In this document: piece by piece, positions 45,315-53,971 of the stretch
Numbering within the stretch: the first letter of the stretch is position 1
Layout of the letters: the number at the start of each line of letters is the position of its first letter
NCBI RefSeq assembly: GCF_000014045.1
Contig: NC_008209.1
Coordinates: forward strand, 1,387,001 to 1,451,000
DNA: 64,000 bases
Direction: 5' to 3'
Origin: Roseobacter denitrificans OCh 114
GTDB lineage: Bacteria > Pseudomonadota > Alphaproteobacteria > Rhodobacterales > Rhodobacteraceae
Notes under the pieces: model-generated
What the model was told of the DNA's origin: nothing
Seen by the model: only the letters and a program-made list of their open reading frames with translations
Databases searched by the model: none
Translations under genes and position numbers: made by a program

Positions 45315-45344
45315 TGCTAGAGGTCAGGCGATTGGACGTGCGCC

Positions 45345-45737
45345 TTACTTGTCCTGACAGAACAGCTCATAAACCACTTCCATGATTTGTTTGGGGCGGT
45401 CATCCGCAAGGCTGTAATAGATTGTCTTGCCGTCACGCCGCGGCGTCACGAGTCCCTCAAGGCGCAAACGAGACAACTGCTGCGAAACGGCGGCCTGACG
45501 TGCGGACAGCAGTGTTTCAAGCTCGGTCACGGATTTCTCGCCGGATGCAAGATGGCAAAGGATCATCAACCGGCCCTCATGGCTGATTGCCTTGAGGAAA
45601 TTGGCTGCTTCGACGGCATTGGCTGCCATCTTGTCCAAATCTTCCGCACACATGTTCGCGTCAAAAACTGGAAGGCCCATCTTCTGCCCGATGCTGGAAT
45701 TTGTATCGGCTTCAACAGCCGGGGTTTGTTTGTTCAT
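45345..45737 (-). CDS. soxR: ArsR-family sulfur-responsive repressor SoxR
   Basis: A 130-residue ArsR-family regulator. The winged helix includes VTELETLLSARQAAVSQQLSRL. Cysteines stand at positions 30, 61 (RLMILCHL) and 127 (YELFCQDK). Cys61 and Cys127 match the pair that forms per/polysulfide bridges in SqrR, BigR and YgaV, so persulfide sensing is expected. The ATG at 45737 is preferred; a TTG at 45761 is possible. The family's ATTC-N8-GAAT type of site occurs at 47587-47602 and 59659-59674. Confidence 0.9.
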   Translation of the reverse strand: MNKQTPAVEADTNSSIGQKMGLPVFDANMCAEDLDKMAANAVEAANFLKAISHEGRLMILCHLASGEKSVTELETLLSARQAAVSQQLSRLRLEGLVTPRRDGKTIYYSLADDRPKQIMEVVYELFCQDK

Positions 45738-45788
45738 AAGGGGGCCTGACCTTTCCTTCAACGGCCTATTGCGCCGCAGCCCGGTATT

Positions 45789-46157
45789 TTATTCAAGTAT
45801 GGCAATATTTGCGTTAACGAGCATTTGCGCCAACAGGCCCCAGAAGAAATCTTCGCCCGGATAGCCTTCGATGCGCGACACTTCCACGCCATCCACCATC
45901 AGCACGAACGTCGGGGTGTAATGCAGCGCGCGCGCAAAGCTGAGCCTCTCGGGTCGCGGCGCGTGGATGTCCATACGCTGCAGCGGCGCGGCTTTTCCTT
46001 CGCCGGTTTTCGGATAGATATCCGCGATTTCCTCATTCCAGCGGGCGCACCAGATGCAACCCTTTTCCTCCACCATCACCAGCCGTGTGTCCGCCAGAAC
46101 AGGATACGTACCGGCCAAAACCAGCAGGCTCGAAAAAAGGAGGGCGCGAAGGAACAT
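45789..46157 (-). CDS. soxS: Periplasmic thioredoxin-like SoxS
   Basis: A 122-residue secreted thioredoxin-fold protein. The signal peptide is MFLRALLFSSLLVLAGTYPV, with cleavage after LAD or VLA. The redox pair Cys34-Cys37 is in EKGCIWCARWNEE, and the cis-Pro is in YTPTFVLMV. SoxS is thought to keep the SoxY carrier in the reduced active state. It is divergent from soxV with a 70-bp shared control region. Confidence 0.9.
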   Translation of the reverse strand: MFLRALLFSSLLVLAGTYPVLADTRLVMVEEKGCIWCARWNEEIADIYPKTGEGKAAPLQRMDIHAPRPERLSFARALHYTPTFVLMVDGVEVSRIEGYPGEDFFWGLLAQMLVNANIAILE

Positions 46158-46185
46158 GTCAAATTGACCTTTAATCTACAAATAA

Positions 46186-46206
46186 CGTAATATGAATATG
46201 TGAATA
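46186..46206. promoter_or_regulatory. Possible weak SoxR site in the soxS-soxV gap
   Basis: ATAT-N8-GAAT (46190-46205) within an AT-rich segment differs at two positions from ATTC-N8-GAAT. SoxR has been reported to bind the equivalent soxS-soxV gap in a related thiosulfate oxidiser. Confidence 0.4.
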
Positions 46207-46227
46207 ATACAAGGCTCGGGCGTTGTC

Positions 46228-46968
46228 ATGATGGATATCACCTTTCTGGGCGCTGCCCTTGCCGGTTTGTTGTCGTTTCTGTCCCCCTGTATCCTGCCGA
46301 TGGTGCCTTTTTATCTGAGTTATCTTGCCGGTGTTGGCATGAACCAGATTTCCGCCGACGCACAGATTGATGCCCGCACACGCACGCGCGCCGTTCTGGC
46401 GGCCTGTTGCTTTGCCGCAGGTGTGATCACGATCTTTGTGGGCCTTGGCGCCGCGGCAACGCTGTTCGGGCAGGTCGTGCGCGACTATTTCGACATCCTG
46501 CGCTGGATCGCTGCGGCGATCATTATCGCGATGGGCCTGCATTTTCTGGGCGTGATCCGGATCGGCGTTTTGTACCGACAACTGCGTACGGATACCGGCG
46601 GGGCGTTGAGTGTCAGCTATGCAGGTGCCTATGTGATCGGCCTTGCCTTTGCCTTTGGCTGGACGCCCTGTGTCGGGCCGGTCCTTGCGGCCATTCTGTT
46701 CACGGCAGCGGGGGCTGATACGGCATCGACGGGTGCCTGGCTGCTGTTCGTCTATGGTGTGGGCATGACTGCGCCCTTTGTGCTGGCGGCCTTGTTTATC
46801 GCGCCCTTCATGCGCTGGATGCACCGGTTTCGCCGTCATTTGGGGCGGATTGAAAAGGCGATGGGGGTGATGCTGATCGTCTTTGGCCTGCTGATCGCGA
46901 CAAACTCAATGAATTACATCGCACTGCTGATGCTGGAGGTCTTTCCAAACTTTGGCGTGCTTGGATAA
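46228..46968 (+). CDS. soxV: CcdA-family thiol-disulfide transporter SoxV
   Basis: A 246-residue DsbD/CcdA-type membrane protein with six membrane segments. Its two conserved Cys are in LSFLSPCILPMVPFYLSYL (about residue 23) and GWTPCVGPVLAAILF (about 150). It carries electrons from cytoplasmic thioredoxin to periplasmic SoxW and SoxS. Two adjacent ATGs (46228, 46231) are both possible. It is the first gene of the plus-strand sox operon. Confidence 0.93.
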   Translation: MMDITFLGAALAGLLSFLSPCILPMVPFYLSYLAGVGMNQISADAQIDARTRTRAVLAACCFAAGVITIFVGLGAAATLFGQVVRDYFDILRWIAAAIIIAMGLHFLGVIRIGVLYRQLRTDTGGALSVSYAGAYVIGLAFAFGWTPCVGPVLAAILFTAAGADTASTGAWLLFVYGVGMTAPFVLAALFIAPFMRWMHRFRRHLGRIEKAMGVMLIVFGLLIATNSMNYIALLMLEVFPNFGVLG

Positions 46969-46983
46969 AGGGGAGGAAACCTC

Positions 46984-47547
46984 ATGAGAAAACTGTTCAC
47001 TGCATGTGTTGCACTGGTCATAATGGCCACGGGGGCTGTGGCTGCAAATCTGGGGGATGACGGGCTGCACAAAGCGCCGTGGATGCGCGATACGTTCAAG
47101 GACCTGTCGGAGGACCTTGCCGAGGCGAATGCCGAGGGCAAACGCCTGATGGTCATCATCGAACAGCGTGGCTGCATCTATTGTACCAAGATGCATGAAG
47201 AGGTGTTTCCGATTGATGAAATCGCCGCCTATATCGAGGAAAACTACTTTGTCGTGCAGATCAACATGTTCGGTGACATCGAGGTGACAGACTTTGACGG
47301 CGAGGCCTTGCCGGAGAAGGAAATGGTCAGGAAATGGGGCGCATTATTCACGCCCATGATCCTGTTTTTCCCGACGGAGGTCGAGGATGGCGTTTCTGCG
47401 GGCAAGGCCGCCGTTGCAACAATGCCCGGTGCCTTTGGGCGTTACACGACCTTTAACATGCTGAACTGGGTCGTGGAGGAAGGCTATGACGCAGACGAAG
47501 GTTTCCAGCGATATCATGCGCGCAAATTCGCAGAGCAGTCGAAATAA
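46984..47547 (+). CDS. soxW: Periplasmic thioredoxin SoxW
   Basis: A 187-residue secreted thioredoxin-fold protein. The signal peptide MRKLFTACVALVIMATGAVA ends at AA (about residue 21). The redox pair Cys64-Cys67 is in EQRGCIYCTKMHEE. The ATG follows GGGAGGAAA. It is reduced by SoxV, and its gene follows soxV by 15 bp. Confidence 0.92.
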   Translation: MRKLFTACVALVIMATGAVAANLGDDGLHKAPWMRDTFKDLSEDLAEANAEGKRLMVIIEQRGCIYCTKMHEEVFPIDEIAAYIEENYFVVQINMFGDIEVTDFDGEALPEKEMVRKWGALFTPMILFFPTEVEDGVSAGKAAVATMPGAFGRYTTFNMLNWVVEEGYDADEGFQRYHARKFAEQSK

Positions 47548-47584
47548 AGCGCAAAAACAAGCGGTTCCGACGTATCACATAATA

Positions 47585-47604
47585 AAATTCAATTAGTTGA
47601 ATTT
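47585..47604. promoter_or_regulatory. SoxR operator upstream of soxX
   Basis: AAATTCAA (47585-47592), TTAG, then TTGAATTT (47597-47604): a perfect inverted repeat containing ATTC-N8-GAAT, the motif described for SqrR-type persulfide repressors. The soxW-soxX gap is also a reported SoxR target in Pseudaminobacter. It lies 63 bp upstream of the soxX ATG. Confidence 0.85.
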
Positions 47605-47666
47605 GTTGTTGCGTCAACGCGATCCTGTGCGCTACGGTATACGAAATGCAGCGTTTGGGAGGACGT

Positions 47667-48140
47667 ATGAGGATTTCCGTAATTTTGGCTTCGCTCGTGG
47701 GGCTCGCTGGTTCAGGTGCGCTGGCCGAGGAGGTTGCACCCACCGCTGTCAGTTTCAACGAAGGCGCGGTGGAGCAGTCATTGACCGGTGTTCCCGGTGA
47801 TCCTGCAAATGGCCGTCTGATCGTCGGCGACAAGGGGCAGGGCAATTGCGTGGCCTGCCATCAGGTCAGCGATCTGGCGGATGTGCCGTGGCATGGTGAA
47901 ATCGGCCCGATGCTGGATGGCACCGCCGACCGCTGGTCCGAGGCGGAGTTGCGCGGCATAGTCGTGAACGCCAAGATCATGTTCGAGGACAGCATGATGC
48001 CATCCTTTTACAAGACGGAAGGGTTCATACGCCCCGGCAATGCCTACACGGGCAAAGCCGCTGATGAGACGTTCGGGCCGCTTCTGAGCGCCCAGCAGGT
48101 TGAAGACGTCGTTGCCTATCTCACGACGCTCAAGGAATAA
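47667..48140 (+). CDS. soxX: Cytochrome c SoxX
   Basis: A 157-residue monohaem c-type cytochrome. The signal peptide is MRISVILASLVGLAGSGALA. The haem site is Cys61-x2-Cys64-His65 in GNCVACHQV, and the likely Met axial ligand lies in MFEDSMMPSFYK. With SoxA it oxidatively conjugates thiosulfate to the SoxY cysteine. The ATG at 47667 follows GGGAGGA, so the upstream ATG at 47646 is not used. Confidence 0.94.
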   Translation: MRISVILASLVGLAGSGALAEEVAPTAVSFNEGAVEQSLTGVPGDPANGRLIVGDKGQGNCVACHQVSDLADVPWHGEIGPMLDGTADRWSEAELRGIVVNAKIMFEDSMMPSFYKTEGFIRPGNAYTGKAADETFGPLLSAQQVEDVVAYLTTLKE

Positions 48141-48188
48141 TCCAAACCCTTTCGGACGCAGTCTGAAAGAGAATGAAGGAGATCAAGA

Positions 48189-48605
48189 ATGGAACTGACA
48201 CGACGAAATGCAATCTTGATGGGGACGGGGGCGCTCTTGATTGCGGGTGTTCCATTGCGCGTCTCCTCTGCAACGGAAGATGCAATTGCTGCCTTCACGG
48301 GCGGTGCCGACGTGGGTGTGGGCGATATCAGCCTGATTGCCCCCGAGATTGCCGAAAACGGCAATACGGTGCCGATCGAAGTCGCCTCGGAAACGGCTGC
48401 GGAAATCCTCGTGCTGGCCACGGGCAATCCGACGCCCGGTGTGGCCATCTTCAAGTTTGGACCGCTTTCGGCCTCGCGCGCTGCGTCCACCCGTATCCGC
48501 CTCGCTGGTACGCAGGATGTCGTGGCAATCGCCAAGCTTGAGGATGGGTCGTTCGTGCAAGCCTCCAGCACGGTCAAGGTAACAATCGGCGGCTGCGGCG
48601 GCTAA
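48189..48605 (+). CDS. soxY: Sulfur carrier SoxY
   Basis: A 138-residue carrier protein. The twin-arginine signal peptide has LTRRNAILMGTGALLIAG. The mature domain is Ig-like and ends with the swinging arm GGCGG, whose Cys136 carries the sulfur intermediates. A Shine-Dalgarno (GAAGGAGA) precedes the ATG. It functions as a heterodimer with SoxZ, encoded 20 bp later. Confidence 0.96.
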   Translation: MELTRRNAILMGTGALLIAGVPLRVSSATEDAIAAFTGGADVGVGDISLIAPEIAENGNTVPIEVASETAAEILVLATGNPTPGVAIFKFGPLSASRAASTRIRLAGTQDVVAIAKLEDGSFVQASSTVKVTIGGCGG

Positions 48606-48625
48606 AGCGATCAAGGAGATTTAAC

Positions 48626-48958
48626 ATGGCGTCAGGTGTAAAACCCCGCGTGAAAGTACCCAAAACGGCGGCGGTCGGTGACACGATCACCATCAAGACG
48701 CTGATCAGCCACAAGATGGAATCCGGTCAGCGTAAAGACAAAGAAGGTAATGTCATCCCGCGTTCGATCATCAACCGCTTCACCTGCGATTTTAACGGTG
48801 AAAACGTGGTGGACGTAAAGATGGAACCTGCGATTTCCACCAACCCCTATTTTGAGTTCGAAGCAAAGGTCCCCGAGGCCGGTGAGTTCAAATTCACATG
48901 GTACGATGACGACGGCTCCGTCTACGAGACATCCAAATCAATCGCGATCAGCGGATAA
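48626..48958 (+). CDS. soxZ: SoxZ, partner of the SoxY carrier
   Basis: A 110-residue Ig-like protein without a signal peptide, as usual for SoxZ, which is co-exported with Tat-dependent SoxY. Family segments are KVPKTAAVGDTITIKTLISH, MESGQRKDKEGNVIPR and EFKFTWYDDDGSVYE. The start follows AAGGAG. Confidence 0.95.
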   Translation: MASGVKPRVKVPKTAAVGDTITIKTLISHKMESGQRKDKEGNVIPRSIINRFTCDFNGENVVDVKMEPAISTNPYFEFEAKVPEAGEFKFTWYDDDGSVYETSKSIAISG

Positions 48959-48983
48959 GCGCATCATTCTTGGGAGGGATACC

Positions 48984-49829
48984 ATGCGGAGAATAACAAG
49001 CGCTGTGCTGGCGACGTTTTTGACAATACCGGGCGCTTTCGCTGAACCGGTGGACGATCAACTGGTGGTAAACGAAGACATTTCCATCGTGACGCGCACC
49101 GCGGCACCGGCGCATGTGTCGGACGCGCTGGATGAAGTCATGTCAGGGTGGCTGTTTCGTGGCACTGAAACACGCGCCATGCAGGCGGATGATTTCGACA
49201 ACCCCGGCATGATCTTTGTCGAACAGGCGCTGGAGGTCTGGGAGACGGCAGAGGGCACGGAAGGTAAATCCTGTGCGGCCTGTCACAATGACATCGACAG
49301 CATGGCCGGCGTCAAAGCGACGTATCCAAAATGGAATGAAGCCGCCGGCGAAGTACGCACCTTGCAGATGCAGGTGAACGATTGCCGCACCAACCGCATG
49401 GGGGCCGAGGCGTGGAAATACGACAGCGGTGATGCGATCAACATGGAAGCGGCCCTTGCGTCGGTGTCGCGTGGCATGCCGGTGAACGTTGCGATTGACG
49501 GTCCCGCGCAATCCGCCTGGGAACTTGGTAAGGAGCTCTATTACACCCGCACCGGCCAGTTGGAGTTGTCCTGTTCGAACTGCCATGAGGACAACTATGG
49601 CATGATGATCCGGGCGGATCACCTGAGCCAGGGCCAAATCAACGGCTTTCCGGTCTACCGGTTGAAAAACACCAAGCTGAACGGGGTACACTCGCGCTTC
49701 AAGGGGTGCGTTCGCGATACCCGCGCGGAAACATACAGCCCCGGCAGTGCCGAGTTCGTGGCACTGGAGCTTTATGTCGCCTCACGCGGCAATGGCCTGA
49801 GCGTCGAAGGACCTTCCGTTCGAAACTGA
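48984..49829 (+). CDS. soxA: Dihaem cytochrome c SoxA
   Basis: A 281-residue L-cysteine S-thiosulfotransferase subunit. The signal peptide ends at AFA-E (about residue 20). Two haem sites are visible, Cys97-x2-Cys100-His101 and Cys197-x2-Cys200-His201, so this is the dihaem form. The catalytic persulfide cysteine is Cys242 in FKGCVRDTRAE. The ATG at 48984 follows GGGAGGGA; the overlapping longer frame into soxZ is rejected. A hairpin terminator follows the gene. Confidence 0.95.
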   Translation: MRRITSAVLATFLTIPGAFAEPVDDQLVVNEDISIVTRTAAPAHVSDALDEVMSGWLFRGTETRAMQADDFDNPGMIFVEQALEVWETAEGTEGKSCAACHNDIDSMAGVKATYPKWNEAAGEVRTLQMQVNDCRTNRMGAEAWKYDSGDAINMEAALASVSRGMPVNVAIDGPAQSAWELGKELYYTRTGQLELSCSNCHEDNYGMMIRADHLSQGQINGFPVYRLKNTKLNGVHSRFKGCVRDTRAETYSPGSAEFVALELYVASRGNGLSVEGPSVRN

Positions 49830-49840
49830 ACAAAAAAAAA

Positions 49841-49870
49841 GCCCCGCCCGAGAGATCGGCGCGGGGTTTT
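49841..49870 (+). terminator. Intrinsic terminator between soxA and soxB
   Basis: GC-rich stem arms CCCCGCCCGA (49842-49851) and TCGGCGCGGGG (49856-49866), followed by TTTT and preceded by nine A. It lies 12 bp after the soxA stop and inside the otherwise continuous soxXYZA-BCDEF series. Confidence 0.85.
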
Positions 49871-49926
49871 CTGGCACATGACTAATTCAATAAACCGCAT
49901 ATGTTTTTGCGACTGGGAGTTTCGGG

Positions 49927-51630
49927 ATGATATCTCGCCGTGATTTTTTGCAAACCAGCATGGCAGCAACGGCGCTTTTGGGGGCCTCTGGCTTCGGGAA
50001 CTGGTCCCGTCTGGCGGCGCAGCAGGCGCTGACGCAAGACAAGCTGCTCGAGTTTGACACCTTCGGCAATGTGTCGCTGATCCATATCACGGACATACAT
50101 GCACAACTCAAACCGATCTATTTTCGCGAGCCCTCAATTAACATCGGCGTCGGCGACAACAGGGGTGCCGTGCCGCACATCACGGGTGCTGAGTTTCGCA
50201 AACTCTATGGGATTGCGGATGGCAGCCCGTCGGCCTACGCGCTGACCTATGATGATTTCACCGCTTTGGCGCAAAGTTATGGGCGTGTAGGCGGATTGGA
50301 CCGTGTCGCGACCGTGATCAATGCGATCCGTGCGGACCGCCCTGATGCCCTGTTGTTGGACGGCGGGGACACATGGCACGGCAGCTACACCTGCTTCCAC
50401 ACGCAAGGGCAGGACATGGTGAATGTCATGAATGCGCTGAAACCGGATGCGATGACGTTCCATTGGGAATTCACGCTGGGCTCTGATCGCGTCAATGAAA
50501 TTGTGGAAGGGCTGCCCTTCGCCGCCCTCGGGCAGAACATTTTTGACGCGGAATGGGACGAGCCTGCGGAATTGTTTCCACCTTTTCAGTTCTTTGAGCG
50601 GGGCGGCGTCAAGATCGCCGTGATCGGTCAGGCCTTTCCCTATATGCCGATTGCGAACCCGGGCTGGATGTTTCCTGAATATTCATTCGGCATCCGCGAT
50701 GAGAACATGCAGGAGATGGTTGATCAGGTCCGCGCGCAGGGTGCTGAACTGGTGGTGTGCCTGTCGCATAATGGCTTTGACGTGGACAAGCAGATGGCGG
50801 GCAAAGTGACCGGCATCGACGTCATCCTGTCGGGCCACACCCATGATGCGCTGCCCGAACCGGTGCTTGTGGGTGACACGATCATCGTGGCCTCCGGATC
50901 GAATGGGAAATTCGTCAGCCGTGTGGATCTGGATGTGCGCGACGGGCGGATGATGGGGTTCCGTCACAAGCTGATCCCGATTTTTTCCGATGTGATCGCG
51001 CCTGATCCGGAGGTTGCGAAAGTCATTGATGACCAGCGGGCACCCCATATGGATAAGCTGAGCGAAGTCATTGGCCGCACGGGCGAGGATCAACTGCTCT
51101 ACCGGCGCGGTAATTTCAACGGGACGTGGGATGATCTGCTCTGCGATGCGCTGATTTCCGAGCGGGAAGCAGACATCGCGCTCAGCCCCGGCGTGCGCTG
51201 GGGGCCGTCGATCCTGCCGGGGCAGGACATCACCCGCGAAGACATCTGGAATGTTACCTCGATGAGCTATGGTGCCGCGTATCGTACCGAAATGACCGGA
51301 GAATTCCTGCATGTGGTTCTTGAGGATGTGGCCGACAACCTGTTCAACCCGGACCCCTATTACCAGCAGGGTGGGGATATGGTGCGGGTTGGCGGCCTTG
51401 GCTACCGCATTGATGTGACAAAACCGCAGGGCAGCCGGATCACGGAAATGACCCTGCTCAAGACGGGTGAGGCGATTGACCCTGCCAGAACCTATCAGGT
51501 TGCGGGCTGGGCCTCGGTCAATGAAGGCACCGAGGGGCCTGCGATCTGGGATGTGGTTGAGGCGCATATCGCCAAGCAGGGGGTCATCTCGCTTGATCCC
51601 AACAACAGTGTGCAAGTGGTCGGCGCATGA
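49927..51630 (+). CDS. soxB: Thiosulfohydrolase SoxB
   Basis: A 567-residue 5'-nucleotidase-family dimanganese enzyme that hydrolyses the terminal sulfone from SoxY-bound S-thiosulfonate. The Tat signal is SRRDFLQTSMAATALLG. Metal-binding motifs are LIHITDIHAQLKP (about residue 57), LLLDGGDTWHG (about 142), FHWEFTLGSD (about 179) and LSGHTHDALPEP (about 300). Its ATG lies downstream of the soxA terminator. Confidence 0.96.
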   Translation: MISRRDFLQTSMAATALLGASGFGNWSRLAAQQALTQDKLLEFDTFGNVSLIHITDIHAQLKPIYFREPSINIGVGDNRGAVPHITGAEFRKLYGIADGSPSAYALTYDDFTALAQSYGRVGGLDRVATVINAIRADRPDALLLDGGDTWHGSYTCFHTQGQDMVNVMNALKPDAMTFHWEFTLGSDRVNEIVEGLPFAALGQNIFDAEWDEPAELFPPFQFFERGGVKIAVIGQAFPYMPIANPGWMFPEYSFGIRDENMQEMVDQVRAQGAELVVCLSHNGFDVDKQMAGKVTGIDVILSGHTHDALPEPVLVGDTIIVASGSNGKFVSRVDLDVRDGRMMGFRHKLIPIFSDVIAPDPEVAKVIDDQRAPHMDKLSEVIGRTGEDQLLYRRGNFNGTWDDLLCDALISEREADIALSPGVRWGPSILPGQDITREDIWNVTSMSYGAAYRTEMTGEFLHVVLEDVADNLFNPDPYYQQGGDMVRVGGLGYRIDVTKPQGSRITEMTLLKTGEAIDPARTYQVAGWASVNEGTEGPAIWDVVEAHIAKQGVISLDPNNSVQVVGA

Positions 51631-52946
51631 GCGGACCCAAACGACAGGAGACAGGCGGCATGGCCGAGCATGACAACAAACCAGACGGCACCTCGCGGCG
51701 TGCGTTCTTGCGCGGGGCAGCAGCCGTTAGCGCGGGCGCGCTGAGCGCGACAGCGGCGCGCAGCCAAACCCCCGACCCTTTGATCACCGAAGTGCAGGAA
51801 TGGGCGCAGGGCTTTGGCGATGGCGTCGATGAAACCCCCTATGGTCTGCCCATCGCGCATGAACGTGACGTGATCCGTCGCAATGTCGAATGGCTGACGG
51901 CGGATACGGTCAGTTCGATTAACTTCACGCCCATTCACGCATTGGACGGCACGATCACGCCGCAAGGCTGCGCGTTCGAGCGTCATCATTCAGGCGCGAT
52001 TGATCTGAAGAAAGAAGACTATCGCCTGATGATCAATGGTCTGGTCGATACCCCGCTGGTCTTCACCTACGGCGATCTTGAACGCTTCCCGCGCGAAAAC
52101 CACGTCTATTTCTGCGAATGTGCGGCGAATACCGGCATGGAATGGGCCGGCGCGCAACTGAATGGCGCGCAATTCACCCATGGTATGATCCACAATATGG
52201 AATATACCGGCGTACCCCTGCGCATGTTGCTGGAGGAAGCCGGGCTCGACACGGCGGGTGATCTCAAGGACAAATGGGTCTTTGTGGAAGGGGCGGATGC
52301 CTCGTCCAATGGCCGCTCGATCCCCATGGAAAAGGCGCTGGATGATTGCCTGATCGCGTTCAAGGCCAATGGCGAAGCGCTGCGCAAGGAACATGGCTAT
52401 CCGGTGCGCCTTGTTGTGCCCGGATGGGAAGGCAACATGTGGGTGAAATGGATCCGCCGCATCGAAGTGATGGACGGCCCCGTCGAAAGCCGCGAAGAGA
52501 CGTCGAAATATACCGATACCCTTGCGGATGGTATCAGCCGCAAGTGGACATGGGCGATGGATGCAAAGTCTGTCGTGACCAGCCCAAGCCCGCAATCCCC
52601 CATCACCCATGGCAAGGGACCGCTGGTGATCAGTGGTCTGGCATGGTCGGGCAATGGTGCTATCACCCGTGTCGATGTGTCCAAGGATGGCGGCATGAGT
52701 TGGCAAACCGCGCGGCTTGCCAAACCGGGTGAGAAAATGGCCCTGACACGTTTTTACCTTGATACGGAGTGGGACGGGTCGGAAATGCTGCTGCAGAGCC
52801 GGGCCATGGACGACACAGGATATGTACAGCCCACCAAGGCGCAGCTGCGCGAAGTGCGCGGATTGAATTCGATTTACCACAACAACTGCATCCAGACATG
52901 GCTGGTACGCGCGAATGGAGAGACTGAAAATGTCGAAGTTTCTTAA
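51627..52946 (+). CDS. soxC: Sulfane dehydrogenase molybdenum subunit SoxC
   Basis: A 439-residue sulfite-oxidase-family molybdoprotein. A Tat signal is at residues about 20-45 (SRRAFLRGAAAVSAGALS). The Moco domain has the likely ligand Cys in YFCECAANTGMEW (about residue 168), and the C-terminal dimerisation domain begins about residue 310. It oxidises the SoxY-bound sulfane sulfur with SoxD. The ATG at 51627 overlaps the soxB stop by 4 nt; the internal ATG at 51660 is an alternative start. Confidence 0.94.
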   Translation: MSGPKRQETGGMAEHDNKPDGTSRRAFLRGAAAVSAGALSATAARSQTPDPLITEVQEWAQGFGDGVDETPYGLPIAHERDVIRRNVEWLTADTVSSINFTPIHALDGTITPQGCAFERHHSGAIDLKKEDYRLMINGLVDTPLVFTYGDLERFPRENHVYFCECAANTGMEWAGAQLNGAQFTHGMIHNMEYTGVPLRMLLEEAGLDTAGDLKDKWVFVEGADASSNGRSIPMEKALDDCLIAFKANGEALRKEHGYPVRLVVPGWEGNMWVKWIRRIEVMDGPVESREETSKYTDTLADGISRKWTWAMDAKSVVTSPSPQSPITHGKGPLVISGLAWSGNGAITRVDVSKDGGMSWQTARLAKPGEKMALTRFYLDTEWDGSEMLLQSRAMDDTGYVQPTKAQLREVRGLNSIYHNNCIQTWLVRANGETENVEVS

Positions 52947-53967
52947 ATCAACCGTTGCCCTGACCGCGCTGTCCCTGATGGCCGCACCTGCGATGGCGGA
53001 CAGGCTCGGCCTTGGCCGGGCGGCACTGCCCGAGGAAATCGCCGCGTGGGATGGGGATGTGCGCCCCGACGGCACTGGGCTGCCCGTGGGGTCAGGGGAT
53101 GCGATCATCGGCGAGGAAATATTTGCCACCCAATGCGCGGCCTGTCATGGCGATTTTGCCGAAGGCATCGACAATTGGCCCAAACTGGCCGGTGGGATCG
53201 ACACGCTTTATCACGACGATCCGCTCAAGACGGTCGGGTCCTATTGGCCCTATCTGTCGACGGCTTTTGACTATATCAAACGCTCGATGCCCTATGGCAA
53301 CGCAGGGACGCTGAGCGATGATGAGACATATGCGCTGCTTGCCTATATTCTCTATTCAAACGATCTGATTGACGATGACTTTGTGCTGTCCAATGAGACG
53401 TTTTTCGACGTTGAGATGCCGAACGCGGATGGGTTCATCATCGATGACCGGGCCGAGACGGAATATGCGCAATGGCGCGGTGAGCCCTGCATGGAAAACT
53501 GCAAACCCGAACCTGTAAGCGTCACCATGCGCGCCATGGTCCTTGACGTCACACCGCAGGAAGAGGCTGAGGCCCCTGCCGAGGGGACGATTGTCGCTGA
53601 GAGCGCGGCACAGGCCGAACCCGAGGTCGTCGCAGCATTATTCGATGCAGACCTTGCCGAAGAGGGCGAGAAGGTGTTTCGCAAGTGCAAATCCTGTCAT
53701 CAGGTGGGGGAGGATGCGAAAAACCGTGTCGGTCCGATCCTGAACGGAATTGTCGGCAAGCCTGCCGGTGCGGTCGAGGGTTTCAGGTATTCCAAACCCA
53801 TGGCCGCTGCCGGTGAGGAAGGATTGGTCTGGAGCGAAGCCGAACTGATCGCCTTTCTGGCCAATCCGAAAGACTACATGAGGGGCACCAAGATGGCCTT
53901 CGCCGGGCTGAGGAAAGAAGACGATCTGGTGGCGGTTGTCGAATACCTCAAATCGTTCGGGGACTAG
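52930..53967 (+). CDS. soxD: Dihaem cytochrome c SoxD
   Basis: A 345-residue cytochrome subunit of sulfane dehydrogenase. The signal peptide is MSKFLKSTVALTALSLMAAP. Haem sites are Cys69-x2-Cys72-His73 (QCAACH) and KCKSCH at about residues 249-254, with a Glu/Ala-rich linker between. The ATG at 52930, inside the soxC end, follows GGAGAG. It receives electrons from SoxC. Confidence 0.93.
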   Translation: MSKFLKSTVALTALSLMAAPAMADRLGLGRAALPEEIAAWDGDVRPDGTGLPVGSGDAIIGEEIFATQCAACHGDFAEGIDNWPKLAGGIDTLYHDDPLKTVGSYWPYLSTAFDYIKRSMPYGNAGTLSDDETYALLAYILYSNDLIDDDFVLSNETFFDVEMPNADGFIIDDRAETEYAQWRGEPCMENCKPEPVSVTMRAMVLDVTPQEEAEAPAEGTIVAESAAQAEPEVVAALFDADLAEEGEKVFRKCKSCHQVGEDAKNRVGPILNGIVGKPAGAVEGFRYSKPMAAAGEEGLVWSEAELIAFLANPKDYMRGTKMAFAGLRKEDDLVAVVEYLKSFGD

Positions 53968-53971
53968 GGCG

